A stretch of 64,000 bases of DNA from Alentia gelatinosa (Eukaryota; Annelida; Polychaeta; Phyllodocida; Polynoidae): positions 79,743,193 through 79,807,192 of the forward strand of contig OX465579.1 of NCBI GenBank assembly GCA_950022655.1, given 5' to 3'. Under the pieces are notes generated by a model. It ran no database searches and was not told where the DNA came from. It saw only the letters and a list, made by a program, of their open reading frames with translations. Shown piece after piece: positions 19,985 through 32,400 of this stretch. The stretch's first letter is position 1, and the number at the start of each line of letters is the position of its first letter. The position numbers were made by a program, and so were the translations under genes.

Positions 19985-20235
19985 TAAGGCCCGGCGTTCA
20001 CCTACCTATATGGCACCGATATGGTCTACGATGCACCTTCCGATACAAAAATCAAAATCGCTTCGGAAGGTTACCTGATATCGGGGAAGTTGACCACGTT
20101 TCTGCGATTAGACACCGATAAAAACCCCATACAACGCATGGTGGATTGGCTTGTCTAGACATATGTCTACGATTTTGCACCTTCCCGATATGGCACCGAT
20201 TTTGACATTTTGTATCGGTGCCATGCCGGGCCTTA
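19985..20235. mobile_element. MITE, 251 bp, TIR TAAGGCCCGGC, TA target
   Basis: Left TAAGGCCCGGCG and right GCCGGGCCTTA. The inside (TCGGAAGGT, GACATATGTCTA, CACCTTCCCGATATGG) matches in reverse the element at 52265-52532 and part of 59190-59395. One family in three places within the window. Confidence 0.7.
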
Positions 20236-20480
20236 CCGTGATACCATTACTATTACTAATAATGGGTTATAATATTTCTGTCTCAGTTACAACCTAACCA
20301 AGTGTTATTGTTTTATCATCACGATTCTGACCCCATTTTCACATTACCGTTAGCATATTACCATTCCTAACACATTACCGTTCTAACCCCATTACAGAGT
20401 ACCATTACTGCGTTACCATTCTGTCCCAGTAACCATGTTACCATTTTAACTTGGTTACCCTGTTACCATTCCCCAATACC

Positions 20481-21184
20481 AATCTAACACATTTACATTT
20501 TATATTATTAATATATATTGTTCCTCATTCAGTCGCTAGGGGACGGGCAGGTCAATCTCGGCAATTTCCGTCAAATAGCTTTGATTTTTCTCTTTTATGG
20601 ACTGAATCGGCCCATTTGGCCGATTATTTTTGATTTTTTTTAAATGAAAGCTTTCTGTTTTTGAGCAATGCCAGCACTACCAGACTTGCCCGGTGTCTGC
20701 CATCTTGGATTTGTACAGGAGGATGATCGAGAGCTCTTCAATTTCCGCTTAATATTGCGATTTATCGAAAAATGAAGGTAAATAAAGGTAAGCCCTTATG
20801 TTATGACTGTTTATAGGATACTCTGGTTCTAAAATTATACAATATGTTCCATTTTTGCTGATCGCGGGTCCCGACCATATCTGATTTTTCTAATGTCATC
20901 GCAAACCATTCTTCCCCGTACTGAGAGGGTCAAGATCGATGAGATCGCCTCTGAATCGCCAATGGTAGGGCGACCAATGAAAGAATGTGTCAAGAACCAT
21001 GCAAAACTCAGTGGAGATCGGGTGCCGATGATGTGGAGTTCGGGTGCCGACGATCGGTGCCCTAGCTCCACTACTGCACCACTGCTGCTCCACTATCGGT
21101 GACAGGGGGGCCGGCTGGTCCGCGACCAAAGGATCGCCCCCCCCCCCCCCCCCCCAATCTCCAGTGAACCGGCACAATGGAGTA
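20481..21184. other. spacer between inverted repeat blocks, nothing coding
   Basis: No exon recognised. A run of about 22 C sits at 21137-21156, next to GGTGCCGATGATGTGG-type words at 21020-21060. Confidence 0.4.
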
Positions 21185-21575
21185 CATGCTTAATTGTAAC
21201 ACGGTAACCTGGTTTGAATGGTAACACGGTATTGGTAACAGGGTGATAAGGTTAGAATGGTAATGCAATGATGGTAACATGGTAATCATGTTAAAATGGT
21301 TATGCTATGCTGGGGTTAGAACGGTAACACATAACGGTAATGCGCTTACCGGGTTAGAATGGTAATGTGATAATGCAGTGACGGTAACAGGATTAAGATG
21401 TAATGCAGTTAGAACAATGACACAGTAATGGGGTTAGAATGGTAACATGGTAAAGGTTACATGGTACCAATGCAGTAATGTGGTAAAATGGTTGGAATGG
21501 TAACAGGGTTAGGATGGCAATGTGGTTACAGTGTAAGAGCATTGATACGGTAAGGATAACACAGGTAAAGGTCAC
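21185..21575. repeat. GGTTAGAATGGTAAC repeat, reverse block
   Basis: Units such as GGTTAGAATGGTAACA recur about every 20-30 bp. They are the reverse complement of the block at 17925-20480. Confidence 0.65.
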
Positions 21576-22016
21576 TTTTTAAAAATTTAGTTCTGTTCAA
21601 TGCAGCTCTGATCTGTATGCTGACACGACCAAAAGTGCCGGAGGTAAGCTGCACGCGCCTATTGCTGCATGTGCGTCTCATGGTGTGGTTTTTGCACCCT
21701 TTCTATTGGTTTTGCTCCCTCATTTATATTGATGTGGGTCTGTGTGACTTTAAAAAAAAAAAAAAATTATATGTCTTTATTGAGTTCGGTCCGAGGACCG
21801 TTCTTCCAGGCAATACATAAACAGGAACAGAACATGAATCAGATATATACAATGTAGTCGGTATAACATACTGATGAAACATACGTTATCATTTTACAAC
21901 CCATCTGATGATTAATTATACAAATGAAAAGTATATACAGAAAGGTGCAGTCAAATATGTACATTGTAACAGGTTTACATTCCAGGTCTTTGTTATATTA
22001 CAATTTTCTACTCTTA

Positions 22017-22568
22017 TTACATTCCTTCATTTTCAGAAAGTTTTTTAGTGATTATTGACTTATATATTTTCTTTGAGGCTTCAACTTGCGTTTCTTTTGA
22101 TAAGTTGTTCCATAGTGTAATACCTGTATATACGCATGATTTTCTAAATCTTTCCTTTTTAGGCCTTGGCAAGTACAATGTGATTTTATTTTGCAATCTC
22201 GTCCTTCTTTGATCTTCCCCTAATTGATTGTTATTTACATTTATCATATCAATCATTTGTAACTGCCGGATGATTCCCGCCAACAACACGTTTCTTCTTA
22301 TATTTGGATGTATGATTTTGCATTTGTCTAACAGATCCTTATTATTAACAAATCTGTCGCCTTGATAGGCTTCAGAGCCTATGGCTATTCTTAAAGCACG
22401 GAATAATCCACTGTTTAACTTGTTTTTTACTTGTTGAGTAGAGCTATTTAACAGAAATGAACAGTGGTCAACTACCGGGAGTGAACAGGTTTTTACAATT
22501 TTAAGAGCTGTTTCTTTATTTACATATTTTCTAATGCGTTTAAAAATGCAGTTCTTATCATTGATCAT
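22017..22568 (-). pseudogene. 5'-truncated LINE fragment, RT C-terminus
   Basis: An open frame of 183 codons encodes only the region downstream of the RT catalytic motif: FKRIRKYVNKETALKIVKT, LPVVDHCSFLL, ALRIAIG and near the end GITLWNNL. It parallels the C-terminal part of the LINE at 16265-17188 but is divergent, so it is another LINE family. The 3' end probably extends toward 21775, where a minus-strand AATAAA lies. 5' truncation is usual for LINE insertions. Confidence 0.8.
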
Positions 22569-24369
22569 CTTTAAAAGTTTGGCCCCATGTTTATTAAACT
22601 TTAAGACTCTGCTAGCAGTGTGCTCTGTGTTACACTGTGTTGCTGTGTGTGCCTCCCTTCTCCTATTCAGTGGTGTGTGTGGGTCGAAGGTGCTGCCCTC
22701 TGATGTACATTTGTTGTATCTGTGAAATTTGGTAGGAATGTACCTTGTAGGTCACTTTCTTCGATAAAAATGCTAGTATTGAAGAAAATTTAATATGGCG
22801 GTCATTTTTTATGATGGCCTACAAACAGGCCTCTGATCATGGTTTTGCTCAAAAACCATACTACAAATTGTAATATAATAAGAAAAAATTGGCAGGAGTG
22901 TTTCAGAAAAGAGTGCTAACAACAAAACAAAAATCAATATGGTGGCCATTTTTTCTAGATGGCTGCCAGTGCTTCTTGAAAATGATAAAAAAAACCTAGT
23001 AATTGGTCGTTTTTTTCATTTTTGGTCTAGATGCTATGGTTAAGCCGATACCAGTATTGAAAGGTTGTGCCCCTAAAATGGACTGCTAATACTGGGGTGA
23101 CAATGAGGATGAGCTCTCATTGCCTACAAAATACCCCAATGGCTTGCAAACCGCATAGCCTCTGGCTGTCAAGTGTCCACCCTAGCCTTCCCGGGGCAGG
23201 GGTACTTTTGCAGATAGAGGTGGTGTGAAAGGTAGGTTTCTTGCACCTCAAAATCAGTTGCTCTGGGTAGATGAAACTCATAAGCTGTGTAGTGGTAGTT
23301 CATTGAGGAGGCAGAGTAGTGGCAGTTCATCAAGGAAACAACATATTAGATTGAACGGTGATGGGGAATTATGAAGAGAATGTATGTTACTCGCTACCAG
23401 GGCACACTGGTGACAGATACTACTGTGGAACTCAGCATAGGGTTGAATGTCAGCTAAACATCAAGTTTAGTATCCCAAATGCTATCTAATAAACCCCTAA
23501 GATATTAGATAATATAATATAATAAGTGAGCAAAAGTTGATAAGAGGATAAACCCTCGGTCCTTTCTATCGAATGATGGATGGAGTTTCCATACCAACAA
23601 CTGACTGGAGTAAATGCTGCCTTGTCAGCAGGAAAAGAACAATGAAACCCTCATATCACCAGTTCATTTCAGAGGAAGCAAGATTATGCTGGGTACAGTA
23701 ATATTGCAAGAAATGTACCACTGTTTCAAGCCACCAAGGATATGCCCTTAGCATTTAACCCATCAAGGTTAAATAAAGGTGAATGTATAGAAGCCACTCT
23801 GATAGGAAAAGGAGCTAATTATCACCAGAGTTGCTGATTGCCCTTCAATCACACCAAGTTAGAAAGAATTCAAACAAGAATGGTTATGCCAAGCACCTCC
23901 GGAGCAACGGATGAGCCTCAAAGCAAGAGAAGAAAATCTGCGGACATTCCAAAAGTGGAATGCTTCTTCTGTGAAGAAGAAGAAGAAGATTTCCAATCTG
24001 CAAGAAGGGATGACTGAGAAACTAAATGAACACCTCAATCAATGTGCCAGAATCATCTGCAATGCAATTACAAGAGGACTGATATTATTTTTTATGTTTA
24101 TCATTTATCTAGTCTGAATTCTGAAGCACAATCAAAATGTACTGAGCTTGTTCAATTCCCTTACTGATGAAATGGGTAAAGTGGCTACAATGAATGAAGT
24201 CATTCTACCAGTAGAGGAAAATGAAGTTCCAGCCATTCTGATACTTGGGTCCTAGCACACATGAAGTGGCGGATACCTAGATATTTCTACATGCCTGGCA
24301 TGCGATTATGAAATCGAAAACAATAAAGACATCCTATAAAAAATAAATGCAGCTAGAGATGGATACAAT

Positions 24370-24860
24370 TCTGTCATTATTGAAGCAAATGACATGGACA
24401 TTGTAGTCACAGACATTGTAGTCATAGCCTTGAACCTCATGCCTTCTTTCTCTGCAATGGGCATGGAGAAAATGTGGGTCATCTTTGCCAAGGGGGAGCA
24501 CACTCTATGGATCCCAATCCATGACCTAGCATCTTCTTTTGGACCTGAAAAATCCAATGGGAGACTATTCTTCTGTGCATTTTCTGGATGTGATGTGGTA
24601 AACTGGTGATCAATGGCAAAGGGGAAAAGACAGCATGGCAGACATGGACACTGACTGAGTTTCACAAATGTAGCTGAGGCTTCATCACAAATATTCCATC
24701 TAAAATAGAGGAGTCTGATCTACAATATCTAGAGAGATTTGTCATTCTGATGTATGACCAGTCAAGTGCCACTACTTCGGTAGATGAAGCAAGGTTAGAT
24801 CTGTTTGCAAGGAAGCAGAGGGCATATGAGACATCCCTCCAACACAAGGTGCACTAAAGG
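24370..24860 (+). pseudogene. relic ORF, protein with SGCD motif, transposon-associated
   Basis: Fragments in shifting frames read MDIVVTDIVVIALNL, MWVIFAKGEHTLWIPIHDLA, FGPEKSNGRLFFCAFSGCD, then after a stop KGKRTAWQTW-like and LERFVILMYDQSS. The order and motifs (a D-x-D-V strand, IPIH, FHAF-x-GCDT, GK-x-TAW, VVLMYDR) match from memory an uncharacterised family common in invertebrate genomes and often found with transposons. Stops and frameshifts mark it as dead. Function unknown. Confidence 0.5.
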
Positions 24861-25689
24861 AACATGCCAAATATTCTGCATTCCAAACAAGACATATCTG
24901 GGGCCAGACTATAGTTCAATAGCCAGAACTGCCATGTCTATCCCATTTGGGATGGTTGAAACATCATAACAAATTGAAAATTGCCTGGACTTCCTTAAAA
25001 CCTATTTTAAAAGCTGTTGTAAATTGACAAAGTGTGGATGTAAGATAAAATGTGTTGGAGGATGGTTCAAATACACAAAAGTTTGAACAGGCTGTTCTCA
25101 GCTCTGCAGTTGCCCTTGTGAGATTGAGTAGGAAGGAACTTTCATGAAGAGCCATGGTAAAGTAATTCAAATTCAAACGGTTTATAAAACTGCAGGATTA
25201 GATCTGAGCTGTGGATATTTTTGAACAATTTTTCATGTTGGATATCAGCACAGAAAATAATTTGGACATTGAATTTGATGTTCAATTCCAATTGTAAATT
25301 TTTTGTTCTATCATTTTTCCTGCATCAGGCCTATAGGTACTATGGGTAACTATGTAACCAATTCAATTTTATAGTAAGGGGTGAAGCTATAGCTATTCAA
25401 TTAAATAACTTCTTTTGTGGCTGGAACAATCAGAAATAAACAGCCCTTTTAGGTAAAACAGTTCATTAATTCATCATCACAAGACTATATCTGAGATATT
25501 CCTAAAATAAATCATAAAAACAAATGATTTATGTTATTACCCAAAGTGGGGAATTGGCCCTATATCATAGTAAATCGGTCAACAGTGTAATTATTGTGTA
25601 TTTTGGCCTCAAATTCAGTATTATCAAGGCAATAAATCTAAAGTACTTCATCAGATTTAACTTTTTCAGTGATATAAGTGCAAAACCAT

Positions 25690-25990
25690 ATAACAGAGAT
25701 CCATTTGGTGGCCATCTTGAAAATGGCCATTATATTGATTTTTTTCCCCTTACCTGAAAGGGTGACCTGCAAGGAACACTCATGCCATATTTTATGCTCA
25801 TATCACAATTTGCACCATGGCTTCTGAGCAAAATGACATAACAGAGGCACATCTGGTGGCCTTCTTGAAAAATGGCCGCCATATTGAATTTGTTTCGTGG
25901 CTAGCACTTTTTTCTGAAAAAGTCACCTACAAGGAATACCCATGCCAAATCTTATGCTTATATCACAAAAGGCACGATTTTTTGTATGTC
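25690..25990. repeat. tandem pair of about 150-bp units
   Basis: 25690-25815 and 25845-25985 share GGTGGCC-TCTTGAAAA-TGGCC, GTGACCTGCAAGGAA-type and CCATGCCA-ATCTTATGCT-TATATCACA blocks. They form the right subterminal repeat of the relic transposon. Confidence 0.65.
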
Positions 25991-25999
25991 TTTTATTTA

Positions 26000-26419
26000 T
26001 ACTGGAGGGTCTACTAGGGTAGCAGCCTGTTTTCAGTGGGCTCCAGATTTGACCCAAAATCCACCTTAAGCTCCTCTACTATAACCCAAACCTACTGATT
26101 GTTATTCATTTATAATTTCACGCTCATTCATTAATGAGGAGCATACCTTTTTCTCCTAGTTCAGTTATGTAATGTATGTCCTTTCTACAATAATGATAAA
26201 AGGACATATTTTATGGAACAGAAGGCAGAGAACGGAATTACTATGGGTTCACTCACTGCGTTTTATCATTAAATACCTAAAACATGAAAGAAGTCATTTC
26301 ATGTACTTGCGAGGTACACTATAGGTACAGTGCACCCGAACATTCACCACGTCCCACTGAGCCCAAACATTATTTATGCTACGCCCCTAGCAGCGGCTAG
26401 CATTTCATAGACGTTCAGC

Positions 26420-26476
<57 letters not shown>

Positions 26477-26836
26477 ATCACCATTACCTCACACACTTAT
26501 TCATCAGTAGGCAGTTGTGCTGTCATGACACAGGTGTCAGGCTGATAATCTACCAACCGAAATCTCCCGAAGGAGATTCCGGGAAAACAGTTTGTATGCT
26601 TGAGGCACGGAGCTATATGGACTGCATCAGTCTACACTGAATTAGCATCATGCATGTGCTGTGGCAGTGTTACAATCAACAGAGAAAAGCCAAACATTGG
26701 AAAATACAATCTGGGTTAAAAAAACAATCATAAACACCTGTCATTAGATCTATAACGCAATCTACATTTTAATGTTTAGGTGAATCCATGCAAGGTGCCT
26801 ATAGATACTGAAGGTGTCAAATTAACATTCAATTCA
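26000..26836. other. intergenic, (AT)n microsatellite
   Basis: An (AT)n tract with small breaks spans 26420-26474. Nothing else recognised. This is 3' of the fucosyltransferase. Confidence 0.55.
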
Positions 26837-27922
26837 TTATTGGCATTGGTCTTTGTTCCACCAGTCGTCTATGTTGTCATAAACCTTTACAGAGTGTTTA
26901 TCCTGTGAGATTCGATCGCAGAGATCACAGAATGGATTTGGTAAGTATACAGGTGTATAATCCTTCTTCCATAACATATATTTGTCATATTCCCTTTGGT
27001 TAAAACTCAATTCCTCTAGGAACAGAGCTAGTTCTTTTGGAGAAGGAAAGTCAGCAGTGTCAATGTAAGAGTTCGGAGGGAGAAAGAGGCTATAGTTTGC
27101 ACCACCTCTTACTACTGGTATGACATCAGCATGCATCATTGGAAGTATAACTTTTTCCGTTATGTAATCCTTGCAATTTGAATTTTCAAAAGCTAGATAG
27201 TAACGGTATTGTGAAAGCATTTTATAACAGCTTTTGTCTTTGTTGTAAGTACAGTGTAAAGGTCCACATTTCCCATAGATATCAACTTGAATATACCTTT
27301 GCAGTTCATCTACATAGTCTTCTCTTCGGGAGTGTGATAAACATCTGCTGACGAACCAGGCAATATTACGTGTCTTGCCTGTTCTAGTTATTTCGTGGGA
27401 GTTCACTTTAGACTCGAAACTAAAATAAGGGGCAAAGATATCCGAGTCCCTTCTAGTAGTCATAGTCCAGTTGAAGAATCCCTTTGAGAACACTGCAGAC
27501 TGGGTTTTCCTAAGTATGTTGATGTTAGTTGGGGGTTCTCTGTTGAAGAAGACATAGCGCTGCGCAATACGTCTAACTGGCGGGAAATGGTTATCTGCTT
27601 CGAAGTCAAGAAGGTAAAATATAATAGCATCTGCCTTATAATAGAGACTTTGATCTGTTGTGAAAATACAAGAAGGTACTGGACACTTATGTCTAGTCAG
27701 GTAACTAACACTTTCTGCCCCAGAAATTGAGAGATTCTTTCCATTTTTGACAGTCCACATTAGAATGATTGGCCATTTAACTATTTCCGGTGTCACTTTG
27801 ACTGTGTGTTTGGATACACTGGCTTTGTCCGTGGCTTTGTCCGTGGAAATGAATCTGGTACTTGCATAGATGACAACCAGAAATATAAATATTGAAAAAA
27901 GCCGTTTCTTTGTGGACTTCAT
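26837..27922 (-). CDS. alpha-(1,3)-fucosyltransferase, GT10 family, 361 aa
   Basis: Transfers fucose from GDP-fucose to GlcNAc-containing acceptors in the Golgi. It is complete and intronless. A short cytoplasmic tail (MKSTKKR) precedes a single membrane anchor at about residues 8-24, giving type II topology. Family motifs are visible: FNREPP (126-131), FNWTMTTRRDSDI (150-162), IAWFVSRC (187-194), DIYGKCG (214-220) and the donor-binding signature YYLAFENSNCKDYITEK (241-257) followed by DVIPVVRGGANY. A C-terminal CDLC pair (332-335) is typical. Length is normal for invertebrate members. Linkage specificity (1,3 or 1,4) cannot be read from sequence. Its start faces the sulfotransferase gene 1.5 kb away. 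Confidence 0.95.
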   Translation of the reverse strand: MKSTKKRLFSIFIFLVVIYASTRFISTDKATDKASVSKHTVKVTPEIVKWPIILMWTVKNGKNLSISGAESVSYLTRHKCPVPSCIFTTDQSLYYKADAIIFYLLDFEADNHFPPVRRIAQRYVFFNREPPTNINILRKTQSAVFSKGFFNWTMTTRRDSDIFAPYFSFESKVNSHEITRTGKTRNIAWFVSRCLSHSRREDYVDELQRYIQVDIYGKCGPLHCTYNKDKSCYKMLSQYRYYLAFENSNCKDYITEKVILPMMHADVIPVVRGGANYSLFLPPNSYIDTADFPSPKELALFLEELSFNQREYDKYMLWKKDYTPVYLPNPFCDLCDRISQDKHSVKVYDNIDDWWNKDQCQ

Positions 27923-29430
27923 GGCTATTTGACTTGGTGATTATGAAGACATTCTCTGTTTTTGACACACATAATTGCGGTCTATGCATGCATTACATGT
28001 ACGGTACCTTGCCAGATTCCTTTATATGTAGGCATATGTAGACCAGGCATGGCCTGTTTCGTATGTATGTTAACATTTTACGCCAACAGCCTGTTGGAAT
28101 ACCCTTAGTAGCCCTTTGTCTGTTTTTTCATCCAATGAAAACTGATCATATGATCGTCTGTACCAATCTTGGTCGAGTTTTGTACAGTTCAGATGAATAG
28201 ATTAACGCTCAGAGCCTGGGCAGCCCACCACAAAAAGTCACTTGCTCGTTGGTCACAAAGCCGCCTTTCTCAAAACAAAGCAAAATATAAATGTAAAAAG
28301 ACCAATTCCATATTACGAAATATGAAGAGATAATAAGAAGAGATATTAAACGTTTAAGAATCAATAGTTTCTGTGAATTCTTGCCAGTCTGGCTTGCCTG
28401 TTGGAAACTCAGCATGCACAGACATCCTGATGTCCTGCAATTTAGTATTAGGTACACTTTTTTAGAAATCAAGAAATGAAAATAAGCGATTCCCTATATT
28501 TTGACTCCACGTGCTGAAGTTGTTCACCCTATAGAAGCCTATGTTTTTGGCCTTGAAAAACCTGTAATCAACTATATTGTGATTTTTAAAAACCTATATT
28601 GAGGAAGCAGGGTACTGGAAGGCCTTGATTTGTGTGATTTGATCTGACCCGTGGTACAAGTTTAGGCATAGGAATAATAATCAAAATATTAAAACATCAT
28701 GTGGAACAATCACCCACGTTGCAATACTACGTCATGATATTGTAATGCTATTCAAAGTCTTCGAAAGAGGTGAGATGAATGCAGAACCGCACTAAAATCG
28801 TAGAATTAACGATCGAAACTTATCTATGGATTATTCTTCATCTATACAATTCCTGATCCAGTTCTATGCATGTATATATATGAATATAGTATGCAAATAT
28901 AATCCTGAATTAAATCGATTGTATAAATTGTTTTTATTGACATCATTAAATCTTAATAACAGAACATTTACTAGATAGAAACATGATGAATGACGATGAA
29001 GCCGTTGATTTTCAAGTAAATGAAATCAGGAGTCTTATCAATAGTCCCTGTATGCATTATATACAAATGTATTGTCGTATGTCTTGACATAAATCGAATC
29101 AATAGAAGTGAATAGGCTAGATCCATGGATGTTCATGTGGACTCCCCGTAAGATCCTGGTGTGAACCCAATATCTTCTGTTATCAATCTAGCTGTTTTCA
29201 ACATGCACCCACTCGCATGCTCTAGCCTCTATTTATTGGTATTCCTGCTGATGCGATAAATACTCTCTGTCTATATGGTTCCGATGTCTGTATGTTTATG
29301 TATCATATATATCTATGCAGGCATTTCGTTACACATAGACACGGATGTATTTTTTTCATTTACATAATTATATTCAAGCATCAGTGCTCACACAGCCATG
29401 AGGTATTACTGACATCCTCAGACAAGCAAC
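27923..29430. promoter_or_regulatory. shared upstream region of divergent fucosyltransferase and sulfotransferase genes
   Basis: About 1.5 kb between two oppositely oriented start codons; it must contain the 5' ends of both transcripts unless noncoding exons lie elsewhere. No element is certain; several TATATA words occur near 28870 and 29300. Confidence 0.35.
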
Positions 29431-32400
29431 ATGCTATCTATCATGTTTTCCAGGAGCAAATATCGAATACAGGAGTTATTCATGGTGGTGCACAGACCTA
29501 GATGTCAGGTTATCAAGTCATTAACTGTGACAATAATTGTCGCTGTCCTGGTCATAACAAGCATAGTTAATCAAATGGAACTAGATACGAAACTTTCGGA
29601 ATTGAGATCGGAAACTTCACCAAAGAAACCATCAGTCGAATTACAATCGCATCGAGAATCAGCAACAAAATCACAGACAGGGCATGAACATTGTCTAGAT
29701 GAAGAGGACCCAGTTCCTGAAGAAAGTATTCCATGGGCCTTGAAAGATAACCATCAAGACGATACAGTCACAGATATGTTTAGACTGGTAAGCCTGGTAT
29801 TTTATACAATTATGTTGAAAGAAAATATTCTAACTTTCCACTTTCATATATGCATATTGTCATTCGAAATCAAATGAGAACTACGGATTTTGTTTGTGAT
29901 ATTCTGTTGATTACTAAATCTGAGATACTGAACGCTTTCAATTAAAGCTATCAACATTTCATTACCCGGGAGATATATATATTTGGCCACTCCCCCACTA
30001 TCCTGAATGTTCTGTCCTCATGTTTATCCTACCCCTAATATAAAATCCCATAGGCTTAACATTGGGTTTCCGTATCCCACGCTGACTGGCATACAGAGTT
30101 TTATATGCCACTAGTGGCATACAGCATTATTATCACGTAATATTCCAAAATCGAGGAGATAGGGTAGGATAAAATCAAAACCTGATTCGTTTTAATCTTG
30201 GCCACCGCATTCCACTCCTGAAGTTTTGGATCCGGACTTCACTCGGCTTCGCCTCATGAAGTCACTTTGCCAAACTCCAGTCGTGGAATACGGTGGCCAA
30301 GATTAAACCTCATCCAGTTTTACGACAGTATTGTTTTTCATAGAAAATTGCATGTACAAACCTGAATCATATAGCAGACGCTCTAATCTGAGATGTAACC
30401 AGATTGCAAGGTAATATTCCTTGTTGGCTGTCCCGTTCATCCCTTGGACCCTTATGGAATTTACAAAAATAGAGATTGCATGCATAGAACGGTCAAATGT
30501 TAGTGTTTGTGTGATTAGCCATATTGAGGAGTTATACATTATTTAAACAGTGAAGAAATAGGCAAGCGGAGGCTTGGTCTTATCCTCCTTAATAGTTTAT
30601 TGATAACAGCGAACAAAAGTCGATTGGTTTGAGAGAAAGTCGGTCTGTTTTAATGTGGTGCACAGGTAAAAATGACACATGTAGTCCCCAACCACCGTGT
30701 GGAGTTATAGTGGCGGAGGTGGTGCCCTCTGTTGTGCTAGAGTATAACTGTAACAACGCAGCGTTATTGACAGAATCCCCATACTGGTAATAGGTCCGGG
30801 TCAGTATAGCAGGGACTAAAAGCGGTATCCTTGAATGAGCTGAATCAATCTGTATGGCCCCAAATCCCTGTCACTAGCTTAAGACTCGCCATTCCTGGCT
30901 GGGGAGAATACCATGTGGACATGAATGAGCGTATACCATCTTAGTTTGGCAACCAACGATATAGGGGTTGGTCGGTTTAAATCACAGACGAGATCACTTG
31001 GGGTGAGCCTCGATCCAGGTAGTTTTGTTCTATGAAGGGTCTAAAAGCAAAAACACTTAACAGGAAATATCCATAGCTTAACAAATTGATAAAGAATCAT
31101 AGCTTTATGTTTATTGTATCTAAATATACACACAAAAGGAAATAATGAAATAGTAAATTGGCTTCAAGGTTAGGAGATAATATACTCTCCAATCAGTACA
31201 AAAGGTCTGGCAGGAGAGTAACCAGTAGTGCAGCCAAGATTCACCAGACGGCGTATTTCTGGCTAAAGTAGCCAAACTACTACACAGGTGGGAACCAGCC
31301 TAGGGTCAATCCAGCCTCTGGATTTAACCCGGCCAGAGCTAACTTTGTTCAGCTCTTGTTGCCAGTGTAATACCATCTAGACAGGGAAAATGGCAATCAA
31401 TGGTCCCTCATAGTACAACACAGACCTCGGGATTCGAAGAGTGAGTCTTCAGTGGCAGGACACCAACGAATATTTGGTTGAAGCCCGAAACCCCATTTAG
31501 GCCTACCTTAAAAACATGTACAGAGTTACGACGAATACTGTACGTGCTATAAATGAAATCTTAGGCAATATTGGAATATCAATGTTACTGAGGAAAATGT
31601 GTGAAAGAAACTTGATAAAGGAAATTTTATATGAAAAAATTATAGGGGTAGCTTTGTCAGACAACCCCTCCTCGTGTAAGCGACTCTGTCAGTATTGAAT
31701 AAAGAGGCAAGTCTCCGAGTAAGATCGGTTCAGTTGTGCCATCTATCAGTATTAGAAAAACGAATAATATAACCAAGAGAGTACAGGTACTGTCTAATGA
31801 GGATGCTTTCATTGTTAAAACCATGTTTACTTGATAGTGTATGTCCAATATACAGGCGTCTAACGTTCAGTCTATATGTTTGATCAGCTGTATAATGGTT
31901 ATGTGTTATTTTTCAAAGGCGAGACCTTCATACCTATCAAATTTCAAGAATCCTTGTTGGAGAGAATATACTAAGACTGGAAAAAAACTCCGCTGCCTCC
32001 CTTACTTCTTCATAGCTGGTGAGAATATTTCCTCAGTTTTCTTGTTACCGACCACATATAAAACGTGAAAATTCTGGTCGGATCCGTTTGGAGTTTCTCC
32101 TGCACGTGGAGACAGAGTGAACGAGATCTGGGCATGGAGATTGAAGGGTCACAAGAGTGAAATTCTCGTGCAGTACTTAACTGAATCCGGCTACTCTTTT
32201 TTGTGTTTCTCTACACAGATGTGCTTCTATCCTTAGGATTTGTTTATAGCCATATTGAAAATATGATTTAGAACTGTAGTTTCCCAATCTACTTTCCTTG
32301 AGAGAATGCAAGCCTTGCCACTTCGTGTAAAAGTCTCATCAAAGGACCGAAGCAAGTGTTTTATCCTCGATTTAGCTCCGTAAGGACATATATGGCTTGG

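Larger units (their letters stand above)
17925..20480. repeat. GTTACCATTCTAACC-type interspersed repeat, forward block
   Basis: Loosely periodic units such as CGCGTTACCATTCTAACCC recur at 17925-18040, 18580-18950, 19875-19985 and 20236-20480. Three other elements interrupt them. The reverse complement of the same unit fills 21185-21575, so the two blocks form a long-range inverted pair. Confidence 0.65.
22730..25995 (+). mobile_element. decayed DNA transposon with subterminal inverted repeats
   Basis: Sequence at 22735-22990 (ATGGCGGTCATTTTT, TGCTAACAACAAAAC) is the reverse complement of 25690-25990 (AAAATGGCCGCCATATTGA, GGCTAGCACTTTTT). Each end holds two similar subrepeats of about 150 bp. 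A broken ORF lies between. Exact termini and target duplication were not resolved. Confidence 0.6.

Noticed and set aside
21751..21766. Poly(A) run as tail of the LINE fragment at 22017-22568
   Set aside because: It is A-rich on the plus strand, whereas the fragment is on the minus strand, so it has the wrong orientation for a tail.
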